NCBI RefSeq assembly: GCF_003583405.1
Contig: NZ_QXEC01000026.1
Span: forward strand, 1-64,000
DNA: 64,000 nt
Reading direction: 5' to 3'
Origin: Micromonospora radicis
Lineage (GTDB): Bacteria > Actinomycetota > Actinomycetes > Mycobacteriales > Micromonosporaceae
Part shown: positions 23,096 to 30,937 of the stretch, in pieces
Layout of the letters: the number at the start of each line of letters is the position of its first letter
How positions within the stretch are numbered: position 1 is the stretch's first letter
Notes under the pieces: model-generated
Seen by the model: only the letters and a program-made list of their open reading frames with translations
Told to the model about the DNA's origin: nothing
Database searches by the model: none
Position numbers and translations under genes: made by a program

Positions 23096-24055
23096 TCAAC
23101 CGGTGGCGAGTCGCAGCGGGGCGCCGCTGAGCGCGTCCAGGACCAGCCGCGTGCCCACGGGTGCCGCCAGGGTCACCTCGACCGGATGCAGGTTGAGCAT
23201 GTCGTCGCAGCCGTCGGTGGGCAGGACGACGGTGCCGCCGACCACGATCACGTGGTCGTGTTCCTGCACCAGCGGGGTGATCCCGGTGTCGCAGCTGCCC
23301 ACACCGAGCCGGTAGGTGATCGTCGTACCGTCGGCGGCCTCGATGTCCTGGGCGCTCACCAGATCCCGCAGGGTCGGCGCGGGCGGGGTGTGCGGCTCGG
23401 GCACGGCACCGACCGCGCCGGGTACGACCGCCACCCGGGCGACCATCGCACCGATCTCGGCCACGGTGAACAACCACGCCGGCACCTGCGCCGATCCCCG
23501 GGTGGTGTGCACCGGCGCGGTGCCCAGCTCGACCTTCGTGACGGTCAGCGGTGCGCAGGCGCCCTGCGGCCGGCTGCTCACCGCCGCGTCCGGTCCGGCC
23601 GTGGCCGGCGGCGCGGTGGCGGGTTCCGCTTCGGGGCAGGCTCCCTGGCCCCCCTGGTTCAGTTGCCGGTACGCCTCGGCCGCACTGATCAGCGGCAGCT
23701 CGGTCGAGCCGTCCAGGAAGCGCGCCGTACCGTCGGCGGGCCGGGTGTCGGGCAGGGTGACGACGGTCCGGTACCAACCGTCCTGGAAGGCGGCCTCGGT
23801 CGCCGGGGTGAAGTCGGGCTCCCCGACCAGCACGGTGGGATCCTGTAGCGGCGTGTACCCGCTGGTCCACGTCCCGCCGGGCGGCCATGCCCCGGCGATC
23901 TCGGTCGCCCGTCGGTCGAACGCCGCCTGGCGCTGCGCTGCGTCGGGCGGGGTGCCGACCGCGCCACCGGGCCCGAGCGGCTCGGTGGCCGCCGGGGCGC
24001 ACCCGGCCAGGATCATCATCAGGGGCAGGCCCAGCAGGGCGGCTGATCGACGCAT
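23096..24055 (-). CDS. Lipoprotein of unknown function
   Basis: A 319-residue exported protein. The N-terminus MRRSAALLGLPLMMILAGCAPA is a lipoprotein signal with lipobox LAGC, so the mature protein starts at C19 and is membrane-anchored outside the cell. A proline/threonine linker near residues 145-165 contains a pair of cysteines, and a C-terminal region (about 215-319) with GSCDTGITPLVQEHDHVIVVGG and DGCDDMLNLHPVEVTL may form a small disulphide-linked beta domain. I do not recognise the family. It is upstream of tmRNA with its own spacing and reads away from the decarboxylase. Confidence 0.7.
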   Translation of the reverse strand: MRRSAALLGLPLMMILAGCAPAATEPLGPGGAVGTPPDAAQRQAAFDRRATEIAGAWPPGGTWTSGYTPLQDPTVLVGEPDFTPATEAAFQDGWYRTVVTLPDTRPADGTARFLDGSTELPLISAAEAYRQLNQGGQGACPEAEPATAPPATAGPDAAVSSRPQGACAPLTVTKVELGTAPVHTTRGSAQVPAWLFTVAEIGAMVARVAVVPGAVGAVPEPHTPPAPTLRDLVSAQDIEAADGTTITYRLGVGSCDTGITPLVQEHDHVIVVGGTVVLPTDGCDDMLNLHPVEVTLAAPVGTRLVLDALSGAPLRLATG

Positions 24056-24074
24056 ACCGGTTCGGACGGGTCGC

Positions 24075-24131
24075 CACCGCGGCCGGTTCCGCCCACCGCG
24101 GCCGGTTCCGCCCACCGCGGCCGGTTCCCGG
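24075..24131. repeat. 19-bp tandem repeat, three copies
   Basis: CACCGCGGCCGGTTCCGCC is repeated head to tail at 24075, 24094 and 24113 (the third copy diverges at its last bases). It lies just upstream of the lipoprotein start, where it could influence promoter spacing, and is 50 bases from the tmRNA 3' end. Confidence 0.7.
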
Positions 24132-24181
24132 CTGGAGACGACTGTGCGCCCCGGTCGTCCGACCGAGGCGCACAGTACGGG

Positions 24182-24557
24182 TGGTGGAGGTGCCGGGAAT
24201 CGAACCCGGGTCCTTCGCCGCCTTGTCAGGGCTTCTCCGAGCGCAGCTCGCTGTGCCTCTACTCGGCCCCTCCGATCACGCGAGCGAGTCGGTGTGACGG
24301 GCCCAGTCGCTGATTGATCTCGCCGCACGGACCCCGCGACCGGGTCCGGTTGGCCAGCCTTCTAGCTGATGCCGGCTAACTGGGTCGAAGGCGCTCCCAG
24401 GCCGACAGACTTGCTACTCGCCTCAGGCGGCGAGAGCGAAGTCAGCGCGATTGTTCTTGGCGCTTATTGGTTTCCGACGAACGATTCTCGAGACGACGTC
24501 GGCTTCCTCGGCTCGCTTCCCCTGCCGCAACGTACGAAGTCGAAACCAGTCACCCCC
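24182..24557 (-). ncRNA. ssrA: tmRNA (ssrA)
   Basis: A 376-base transfer-messenger RNA on the minus strand. The 5' end GGGGGTG pairs with CACCTCC at the 3' end (G3-U70 alanine identity), followed by ACCA, so CCA is encoded. The 5' part has the hallmark GACTGGTTTCGACTTCG, and the 3' part the TPsiC arm GGGTTCGATTCCCGG. The internal reading frame encodes the tag AKNNRADFALAA followed by TGA (about 24423-24461). It rescues stalled ribosomes together with SmpB, whose gene lies 108 bases upstream on the same strand. Confidence 0.95.
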
Positions 24558-24665
24558 TCGACAGGCCGCCGAATCTCCGGCGGCTCCGACAAGCGTAACG
24601 CCTGCCGCAACCGGAATCATCCCGGTGCCCGGTCGCCGACCGGACGCAAGGAAAATCCGGACAAA

Positions 24666-25145
24666 TCAGTCGTCCATCCCTTTACCTCGCCGGCCCACGA
24701 CTCGCTGGATCTCCCGGTCGGCATCCCGCTTGGCGAGGTCCTGGCGCTTGTCGTACGCCTTCTTGCCCTTGGCCAGGCCAATCTCCACCTTGGCCCAGCC
24801 GTCGGAGAAGTAGACCTGCAACGGCACCAGGGTCAGCCCGCTCTCGCGGGTCTTGCCGATCAGCCGGTCGATCTCCAGCCGCTTGAGCAACAGCTTCCGG
24901 GTCCGCCGGGGCTCGTGGTTGGTCCAGGTGCCCTGGGTGTACTCCGGGATGTGCATGCCGTGCAGGTACAGCTCACCGTCGCGCTCCTGGGCGAACGCGT
25001 CGACCAGCGACGCCCGCCCGGCACGCAGCGACTTGACCTCGGTGCCGGTCAACGCCATGCCCGCCTCGTAGGTGTCGAGGATGGCGTAGTCGTGCCGGGC
25101 CTTCTTGTTGGAGGCGACGACCTTGCGCCCCTTCTCCCGTGGCAT
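24666..25145 (-). CDS. smpB: SsrA-binding protein SmpB
   Basis: A 159-residue SmpB, the partner of tmRNA in trans-translation. Family hallmarks are NKKARHDYAILDTYEAGMALTGTEVKSLRAGRASL (about 9-43), GELYLHGMHIPEY, then HEPRRTRKLLLKRLEI, and LTLVPLQVYF near 105-115. The lysine-rich tail (GLAKGKKAYDKRQDLAKRD) inserts into the ribosomal decoding centre. The gene directly precedes ssrA and follows ftsX after a strong terminator, a common actinobacterial order. Confidence 0.96.
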   Translation of the reverse strand: MPREKGRKVVASNKKARHDYAILDTYEAGMALTGTEVKSLRAGRASLVDAFAQERDGELYLHGMHIPEYTQGTWTNHEPRRTRKLLLKRLEIDRLIGKTRESGLTLVPLQVYFSDGWAKVEIGLAKGKKAYDKRQDLAKRDADREIQRVVGRRGKGMDD

Positions 25146-25240
25146 CGCGGCACCACCTCCTCTCCCGTGCGCTCCCGACCGCGACCGGCCGCGAAGCGGA
25201 TGTGCCCCCCGCCCGCGAAGCGGAGATCATGCTACCCGAA

Positions 25241-25291
25241 CGACAAGGGCCCTCCGCCGCCGTTTATTCCGGCGTCGCAGGGCCCTCGTCG
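25241..25291 (-). terminator. Terminator after ftsX
   Basis: Two 22-base arms around TTTATTC pair with only two mismatches (CGACAAGGGCCCTCCGCCGC side and its complement). The hairpin begins nine bases after the ftsX stop and would end the ftsEX transcript before smpB. Confidence 0.7.
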
Positions 25292-25299
25292 CACCGAAG

Positions 25300-26175
25300 C
25301 TAGACCCGCAGGTAGAACCGGAGGGTGACCCAGGCGGTGACCGCGCTGATCAGGCCGCCGACCCCGGCCATGATCGGGAAGGTCAGCAGCACCTCACCCC
25401 AGCTGACCGGGGCGAACAGCCCCTGCAGGGCGCTCAGTGCGTCGTCGAAGAGGAACTTCTTCAGCGCGACCAGGGCACCGAGGCCGAGCACCGAACCGAT
25501 CAGGCCGGCGACCACCGCCTCCAGCACGAACGGCGCCTGGATGAACCAGTTCGAGGCGCCGACCAGCTTCATGACCGCGACCTCGCGCCGCTTGCTGTAC
25601 GCGGCGACCTGGATGGTGTTGGCGACCAGCAGCAACGCGGCGACGGCCATCGCGACGGCGGCGGCCAGCGCGACGTTCTGCCCGGCGGTGAACAGGTTGA
25701 AGATCTTGTCGAGCACCTGACTCTGGTCGACCACCTGGTCGACCCCCTCGGCCGAGGCGTACTGCTCCGAGATGGTCTTGTACTCCTCCGGGTTCACCAG
25801 GTTGAGCCGGTAGGACTCGGGCAGCTGGTCCGCCTTGACCGCGCTGAGCAGGTCCGGGGAGTCGCGGAACATCTCCTGGAAGCGCTGGAACGCCTCGTCC
25901 TTGTTGACGTAGGTGACCTGCGAGACCAGCGGGTCGGACTCCAGCCGGGCGCCCAGCGCGACCCGCTCATCTTCGGAGATGTCGGTCTTCAGGAAGACCG
26001 ACACCTGGATGTTCTCGAAGTAGAGCTCCTTCATGTCAGCGACCTTGGTGTAGATCAGGCCGCTGGCGCCGAGCATGGTCAGTGAGACACCCAACGTGAT
26101 GATCATCGCGATGGTCATCGTCACGTTGCGCCACAGTCCGACCAGTACCTCGGACAGGACGTATTTCATCCGCAT
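25300..26175 (-). CDS. ftsX: Cell division protein FtsX
   Basis: A 291-residue membrane subunit of the FtsEX complex, which couples ATP hydrolysis to peptidoglycan hydrolase activation at the septum. A cytoplasmic start is followed by the first helix (about 17-40), a large extracytoplasmic domain (about 45-165, including FLKTDISEDERVALGARLESDPLV), then three helices (about 170-195, 215-240 and 260-285) in the FtsX/ABC2 permease fold. GGAGG lies nine bases before the first ATG; an ATG two codons later also fits. It follows ftsE by 69 bases. Confidence 0.95.
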   Translation of the reverse strand: MRMKYVLSEVLVGLWRNVTMTIAMIITLGVSLTMLGASGLIYTKVADMKELYFENIQVSVFLKTDISEDERVALGARLESDPLVSQVTYVNKDEAFQRFQEMFRDSPDLLSAVKADQLPESYRLNLVNPEEYKTISEQYASAEGVDQVVDQSQVLDKIFNLFTAGQNVALAAAVAMAVAALLLVANTIQVAAYSKRREVAVMKLVGASNWFIQAPFVLEAVVAGLIGSVLGLGALVALKKFLFDDALSALQGLFAPVSWGEVLLTFPIMAGVGGLISAVTAWVTLRFYLRV

Positions 26176-26244
26176 CGGGATTTTCCTCCGGCTCTCCGGC
26201 GTGAGGTGTTAGTCGTCAGATCGGGGTGCGGTGGGTCGGCCTCG

Positions 26245-26925
26245 TCACCCGTAGACGCCGCGGGCCTGGTCGCGAACGATCCGGCCGCTCTCGATCTCGA
26301 TGACCCGGCGGCGCATCTGGTTCACGATGTTGGAGTCGTGGGTGACCATCACGACGGTCGTACCGGTGCGGTTGATCCGGTCCAGCAAACGCATGATCTC
26401 GATGGACGTGTCCGGGTCCAGGTTTCCGGTCGGCTCGTCGGCCAGGAGGATCAACGGGCGGTTCACGAACGCCCGGGCCACCGCGACACGCTGCTGCTCA
26501 CCACCGGAGAGCTCGTGCGGGTAGCGGTGCTCCTTGCCACCGAGGCCGACCAGTTCCAGCACCTCCGGCACGACCCGGCGGGCCACCGCCTTGGTCTTGC
26601 CGATCACCTCGAGGGCGAAGGCCACGTTCTCGTACGCGGTGCGGTTGGGCAGCAGCCGGAAGTCCTGGAAGACGCAGCCGATCGAGCGGCGGAAGTGCGG
26701 ACGCTTCCAGGACCTCATGGAGGTGACGTCCTTGCCGTTCACCACGACGCGACCCTTGTTGGGGGTCACCTCGTGCAGCAGCATCTTGATGATCGTGGAC
26801 TTGCCGGAGCCGGATGGACCGATGAAGAAGACGAACTCGCCCTTGTCGATCGACACGGACACGTTGTCGAGCGAAGGCCGCGACGCCTTCGGGTACGTCT
26901 TCGTCACTTGCTCAAGCTGAATCAC
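26245..26925 (-). CDS. ftsE: Cell division ATP-binding protein FtsE
   Basis: A 226-residue ABC ATPase, the partner of FtsX. Walker A is GPSGSGKST (36-44), the Q-loop glutamine is Q87 in FQDF, the signature is LSGGEQQ (139-145), Walker B is LILLADEP (158-165), and the switch histidine is in VTHD. I use the GTG at 26925 (VIQLEQVTKTYPK), matching the usual MIQLE start of actinobacterial FtsE; no strong ribosome-binding site precedes it and a leaderless or short-leader transcript is possible. A TTG 12 codons earlier would add a non-conserved peptide. Confidence 0.95.
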   Translation of the reverse strand: MIQLEQVTKTYPKASRPSLDNVSVSIDKGEFVFFIGPSGSGKSTIIKMLLHEVTPNKGRVVVNGKDVTSMRSWKRPHFRRSIGCVFQDFRLLPNRTAYENVAFALEVIGKTKAVARRVVPEVLELVGLGGKEHRYPHELSGGEQQRVAVARAFVNRPLILLADEPTGNLDPDTSIEIMRLLDRINRTGTTVVMVTHDSNIVNQMRRRVIEIESGRIVRDQARGVYG

Positions 26926-27043
26926 GGGTGGTGAGTCTACGCGGTGTAACGGTCGTGCCAAGTCCTACGCCCCGCCGTTGCGGGACATGTCATTGATTCA
27001 GCACGTCACGTCGAGATCGATGACGCACTCCGCCCACGATCGA

Positions 27044-28165
27044 TCACGCACCGTCGCCGGCGAGTTGCTGCTGCTTGCGCCAACGGATACCGGCTTCGAT
27101 GAACGGGTCCAGTTCGCCGTCGAAGACCGAGGTCGGATTGCCGGTCTCCTGCTCGGTACGCAGATCCTTCACCATCTGATAAGGGTGCAGCACGTACGAC
27201 CGCATCTGGTCGCCCCACGAGCCCGCCGCGTCGGTCTTCAGGCCCTGCAGCTTGGCCTGCTCCTCCTGGCGCTTGCGCTCCAGCAACCGGGCCTGCAGCA
27301 CCCGCAGCGCGGACGCCTTGTTCTGCAACTGCGACTTCTCGTTCTGGCAGGTCACCACGATGCCGGTCGGGATGTGCGTGATCCGCACCGCCGAGTCGGT
27401 GGTGTTGACGCTCTGCCCACCCGGCCCGGACGACCGGTAGACGTCGATCCGCATCTCGTTCTCGGGGATGTCGATGTGGTCGGTCTGCTCCACCACCGGC
27501 AGCACCTCGACCCCGGCGAAGCTGGTCTGCCGGCGTCCCTGGTTGTCGAACGGGCTGATCCGGACCAGGCGGTGGGTGCCGGACTCGACGCTGAGGGTGC
27601 CGTAGGCGTACGGCACCTTGACCGTGAAGGTGGCCGACTTGAGGCCCGCCTCCTCGGCGTACGAGGTCTCGTACACCTCGGTCGGGTAGCCGTGCCGCTC
27701 GGCCCAGCGCAGGTACATCCGCAGCAGCATCTCGGCGAAGTCCGCCGCGTCCACGCCACCGGCACCCGCCCGGATGGCCACCAGGGCCTCCCGGGAGTCG
27801 TACTCGCCGGAGAGCAAGGTGCGGACCTCCATCTCCTGGATGGCCTTGGCCAGCCCGGTGATCTCCGACTCGACCTCGGTGAGCACGCCGGAGTCGGACT
27901 CGGCCTCGGCGAGTTCCAGCAGCACGTTCGCGTCGTCGAGCCGCGAACGCAGGGAGCCCAGCTTGTCGATCTCGCCGTTGACGTACGACAGCTGCGAGGT
28001 CACCTGTTGGGCCCGGGCCTGGTCGTCCCACAGGTCCGGGGCGGACGCCTCCTGCTCCAGGCGTTCCTTGTCCGCCCGCAGGCGGTCGAGGTCGAGCACC
28101 GCCTCGATGTTGCGCAGGGTGGCGTCGAGTTCCTTGAGCTGTTCGGCGTAGTCGGCAGCGGTCAC
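27044..28165 (-). CDS. prfB: Peptide chain release factor 2
   Basis: A 373-residue RF2, reading UGA and UAA stop codons. The discriminator tripeptide SPF is at 204-206 (VRISPFDNQGRR), and the catalytic GGQ is at 249-251 in SSGPGGQSVN. There is no in-frame stop near codon 25, so the programmed +1 frameshift of many bacterial prfB genes is absent and the autoregulatory loop with it. I use the GTG (MTAADYAEQLKEL); a TTG three codons earlier is open. It precedes ftsE, the usual actinobacterial order. Confidence 0.95.
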   Translation of the reverse strand: MTAADYAEQLKELDATLRNIEAVLDLDRLRADKERLEQEASAPDLWDDQARAQQVTSQLSYVNGEIDKLGSLRSRLDDANVLLELAEAESDSGVLTEVESEITGLAKAIQEMEVRTLLSGEYDSREALVAIRAGAGGVDAADFAEMLLRMYLRWAERHGYPTEVYETSYAEEAGLKSATFTVKVPYAYGTLSVESGTHRLVRISPFDNQGRRQTSFAGVEVLPVVEQTDHIDIPENEMRIDVYRSSGPGGQSVNTTDSAVRITHIPTGIVVTCQNEKSQLQNKASALRVLQARLLERKRQEEQAKLQGLKTDAAGSWGDQMRSYVLHPYQMVKDLRTEQETGNPTSVFDGELDPFIEAGIRWRKQQQLAGDGA

Positions 28166-28181
28166 GACAGACAAGACTACT

Positions 28182-28278
28182 GCTCGGGCGAGGAGTGAGC
28201 TTGCGAGCCCCGCAGTCCCGAGCCAAAAACACGCCGCTCGGGCGAGGAGTCGGCTCGTCAGCCCCGCAGTCCCGAGCC
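28182..28278. repeat. Two 43-bp repeats upstream of prfB
   Basis: Copies at 28182-28224 and 28236-28278 share GCTCGGGCGAGGAGT at the left and CCCCGCAGTCCCGAGCC at the right and differ only in the middle. The outer parts GCTCGGG and CCCGAGC are complementary, so each copy can form a stem. They sit between the PadR stop and the prfB start. They look like a dispersed intergenic repeat; function is unknown. Confidence 0.75.
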
Positions 28279-28291
28279 GAGAAGGGGGTGG

Positions 28292-28810
28292 TCAGCTGCT
28301 GACCGGGGCGCTCTTCAGCCAGGACAGGGCGGCCTTGTGGTACGCCACGGCGAACTCCAACGCGCTCGCGTCGTACGTGTCGCCTTCCTTGCGGGCGTTC
28401 TTGGCCTGCTCGCGGACCCGCGCCAGGGCTTCGGTGTGGTACTCGTTCGCGGCCGCCTGGAGGCTCTTCAGCTGGCTCGCGGAGTGCAGCTGCCCGAAGG
28501 CGATGCGCAGGGCGATCGGGTTACGGATGGTGTCCCGGCCGGGATCCTCGGCCAGCCAGCGGGAGAAGGTCCGCTTGCCGGCGGCCGTGATCGCGTACGG
28601 TTGGCTCATCCGCGGCCCGGGCTTACCGAGCCGGACGAGGCCCTTGTCGGCGAGCACCGGTAGCTCCCGGTAGACCTGACTGCGGGTCATCGACCAGTAC
28701 GGCGCCAGCCGGCGCTCAGCGGCGGCCATCAACTGGCCACCTGTCATGGGACCCTCGTGGAGCAGCCCGAGCAGGGCCGCCGCCGTGGGGTTGACTCCGG
28801 ATTCCGCCAT
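28292..28810 (-). CDS. PadR-family transcriptional regulator
   Basis: A 172-residue regulator with the PadR winged helix at about 8-80 (AALLGLLHEGPMTGGQLMAA, WSMTRSQVYRELPVLADKGLVRLGK, then the wing PYAITAAGKRTFSRWL) and a C-terminal helical dimerisation part (about 85-172). The ATG at 28810 gives normal length, though the nearest purine-rich stretch (AAGGGG) is very close to it. PadR proteins usually repress a neighbouring detoxification or transport gene, but the flanking genes here are prfB and pruA, so the target is unclear. Confidence 0.85.
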   Translation of the reverse strand: MAESGVNPTAAALLGLLHEGPMTGGQLMAAAERRLAPYWSMTRSQVYRELPVLADKGLVRLGKPGPRMSQPYAITAAGKRTFSRWLAEDPGRDTIRNPIALRIAFGQLHSASQLKSLQAAANEYHTEALARVREQAKNARKEGDTYDASALEFAVAYHKAALSWLKSAPVSS

Positions 28811-28987
28811 GCCCCTTACGCTGCCACTTTGCCGCGCCGCCGTCCAGGATTTCACCGTTTCGCCACCCATTGGGGTTTCCTATGTGCACTGTCGGCGCGC
28901 GACGGTCGGCGTCGGGCCTACGTACCGCGGCACGCCACTCCGGTCAGCGGCGCCGTCAAGAAGGGACCTTCCTGTGCACCGGGCGTC

Positions 28988-29003
28988 AGGAAGGGCCCTT
29001 CCT
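28988..29003. repeat. Palindrome AGGAAGGGCCCTTCCT downstream of pruA
   Basis: A perfect 16-base palindrome lies seven bases beyond the pruA stop, with a partial copy (AGAAGGGACCTTCCT) 25 bases further on. A related GAGGGGCCCCTTCC occurs at about 63077. It may work as a terminator for pruA or belong to a family of short interspersed palindromes. Confidence 0.55.
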
Positions 29004-29009
29004 CACCGC

Positions 29010-30638
29010 TCAGCCCATGTGGGGGTAGGTGTGGTCGGTCGGCGGGACGAAGGTCTCCTTGATCGTCCGGGGGGACATCCAGCGGACCAGGTTGTGCCAG
29101 GAGCCGGCCTTGTCGTTGGTGCCGCTGGCCCGGGCGCCACCGAAGGGCTGCTGCCCGACCACCGCACCGGTCGGCTTGTCGTTGATGTAGAAGTTGCCGG
29201 CCGCGTACCGCATCTTCTCGGCCACCGCGTCGACCACCCGGCGGTCGGTGGCGAAGATCGACCCGGTCAGCGCGTACGGGGCGATCGACTCGGCCTGGGC
29301 GACCACCTCGTCGAAGCGGGCGTCGTCGAAGACGTGCACGCCGAGGATCGGGCCGAAGTACTCGGTGGTGAACGTCTCGTGCGCCGGGTCACCGCACTCG
29401 AAGATCGTCGGCCGGACGAACCAGCCGACCGAGTCGTCGGCGGTGCCACCGGCGATGATCCGGCAGCTGCCGTCGCCGGAGATCAGTTCCAGCGCCGCGG
29501 TGTGCCGGGCGAACGCCTTGTCGTCGATGACCGCGCCGCCGAAGTTACGGAAGTCGGTGACGTCGCCGTAGGCCAGCCCGTCCGCGGTGGCGGCCAGCCG
29601 GTCGCGCAGGCCGCTCTCCCACATCGACCGTGGCACGTACGCCCGGGAGGCCGCCGAGCACTTCTGGCCCTGGTACTCGAAGGCGCCCCGGATCAGGGCG
29701 GTGTGCAGGGCGTCGACGTCGGCGCTGGGATGCGCCACCACGAAGTCCTTGCCACCGGTCTCACCGACCAGCCGGGGGTAGCCCCGGTAGCCGGCGATGT
29801 TCTCCCCGACGGTGCGCCAGAGCTGCTGGAAGACCTTGGTGGAGCCGGTGAAGTGGATGCCGGCCAGGTCGGGGTCGGCCAGCACCACGTCGGAGACCTC
29901 CTCGCCCCGGCCGGTGACCATGTTGATCACACCGGGGGGCAGGCCGGCCGCCTCGAACAGCCGCATCGTGAAGTGTGCCGCGAACTGCTGGGTGGGGCCC
30001 GGCTTCCAGACCACGGTGTTGCCCAGCAGGGCCGGCGCCGAGGGCAGGTTGCCGGCGATCGCGGTGAAGTTGAACGGGGTGACCGCGTAGACGAAGCCCT
30101 CCAGCGGCCGGTGGTCGAACCGGTTCCACACCCCGGGCGAGGACATCGGCTGCTCGGCGAGGAGCTTGCGGGCGAAGTACACGTTGAACCGGAGGAAGTC
30201 GATGAACTCACAGGCCGAGTCGATCTCGGCCTGCACCGCGGTCTTCGACTGACCGAGCATGGTGGCCGCGTTGAGGGTGTCCCGCCACGGGCCGGAGAGC
30301 AGTTCGGCGGCGCGCAGGAAGATCGCGGCCCGCTCCTCGAAGGGCAGCGCGCGCCAACCCGGTGCCGCCTCCTTGGCGGCCCGGACCGCCGCCCGGGCGT
30401 CGTCGTGGGTGGCGTGCCCGGTCACCCCGAGCACGTGGGCGTGCTTGTGCGGCTGCACCACCTGGATCTGTTCGCCACCGGCCATCCGCTGCTCACCCGC
30501 GATGGTCATCGGCAGGTCGATCCGATCGGCGGCCAGTTCGACGAGCCGCCGCTGGAGCCGCGCGGTGTCGGCACTACCCGGCTGGTAGGTGCGTACCGGC
30601 TCGTTGTGCGGCTCGGGTACGGAGAACACGGCGTCCAT
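29010..30638 (-). CDS. pruA: L-glutamate gamma-semialdehyde dehydrogenase (1-pyrroline-5-carboxylate dehydrogenase)
   Basis: A 542-residue aldehyde dehydrogenase of the P5C dehydrogenase type, oxidising glutamate semialdehyde to glutamate in proline breakdown. Signatures are VTPFNFTAIAGNLPSAPALLGNTVVWKPG (near 195-225), FTGSTKVFQQLW, the general-base glutamate in LVGETGGKDF, and the nucleophile cysteine in FEYQGQKCSAASRAYVP. The C-terminal GQQPFGGARASGTNDKAG is typical of this subfamily. Its length matches single-function PruA. AGGAG precedes the ATG by six bases. No proline dehydrogenase gene is adjacent in the window. Confidence 0.94.
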   Translation of the reverse strand: MDAVFSVPEPHNEPVRTYQPGSADTARLQRRLVELAADRIDLPMTIAGEQRMAGGEQIQVVQPHKHAHVLGVTGHATHDDARAAVRAAKEAAPGWRALPFEERAAIFLRAAELLSGPWRDTLNAATMLGQSKTAVQAEIDSACEFIDFLRFNVYFARKLLAEQPMSSPGVWNRFDHRPLEGFVYAVTPFNFTAIAGNLPSAPALLGNTVVWKPGPTQQFAAHFTMRLFEAAGLPPGVINMVTGRGEEVSDVVLADPDLAGIHFTGSTKVFQQLWRTVGENIAGYRGYPRLVGETGGKDFVVAHPSADVDALHTALIRGAFEYQGQKCSAASRAYVPRSMWESGLRDRLAATADGLAYGDVTDFRNFGGAVIDDKAFARHTAALELISGDGSCRIIAGGTADDSVGWFVRPTIFECGDPAHETFTTEYFGPILGVHVFDDARFDEVVAQAESIAPYALTGSIFATDRRVVDAVAEKMRYAAGNFYINDKPTGAVVGQQPFGGARASGTNDKAGSWHNLVRWMSPRTIKETFVPPTDHTYPHMG

Positions 30639-30937
30639 CAGGGCTCCTGGCGATCTCGACGGCGGTGACGAAACCGGTCCCGCGGTGGCGGGACCTCGGG
30701 CAATCCTCCCACGCTCAGCGTCGGCCGAGCACACCACGGCCGCCCGGGAACCAATGATCTAGAGGTTGTTGGTCTTGTTCGACACCGATTCGTACCTTCA
30801 CGGCACGAAGTGCCGAAGGAATGCAGGCCGCAGTGGCGGCGCGCGGGGTTCGATCCCCGGGTCGGGGCGGCCGCGTACGCTGGGTTGCCGGTGACGTACC
30901 GGGCCGGGTCGACGGGCCTGGCGGCGAAGGGGAGACG

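Noticed and set aside
24075..24131. Tandem repeats (also 34043-34098 and 33515-33595) as CRISPR-like arrays
   Set aside because: Units are head to tail with no unique spacers and no cas genes; they are simple tandem repeats.
27044..28165. Programmed +1 frameshift in prfB
   Set aside because: The RF2 frame is continuous from the GTG, with no early in-frame TGA, so no frameshift is needed.
30841..30870. GGTTCGATCCCCGGG resembling a tRNA TPsiC arm upstream of the membrane protein
   Set aside because: No anticodon or acceptor stem can be paired around it; the rest of a cloverleaf is missing.
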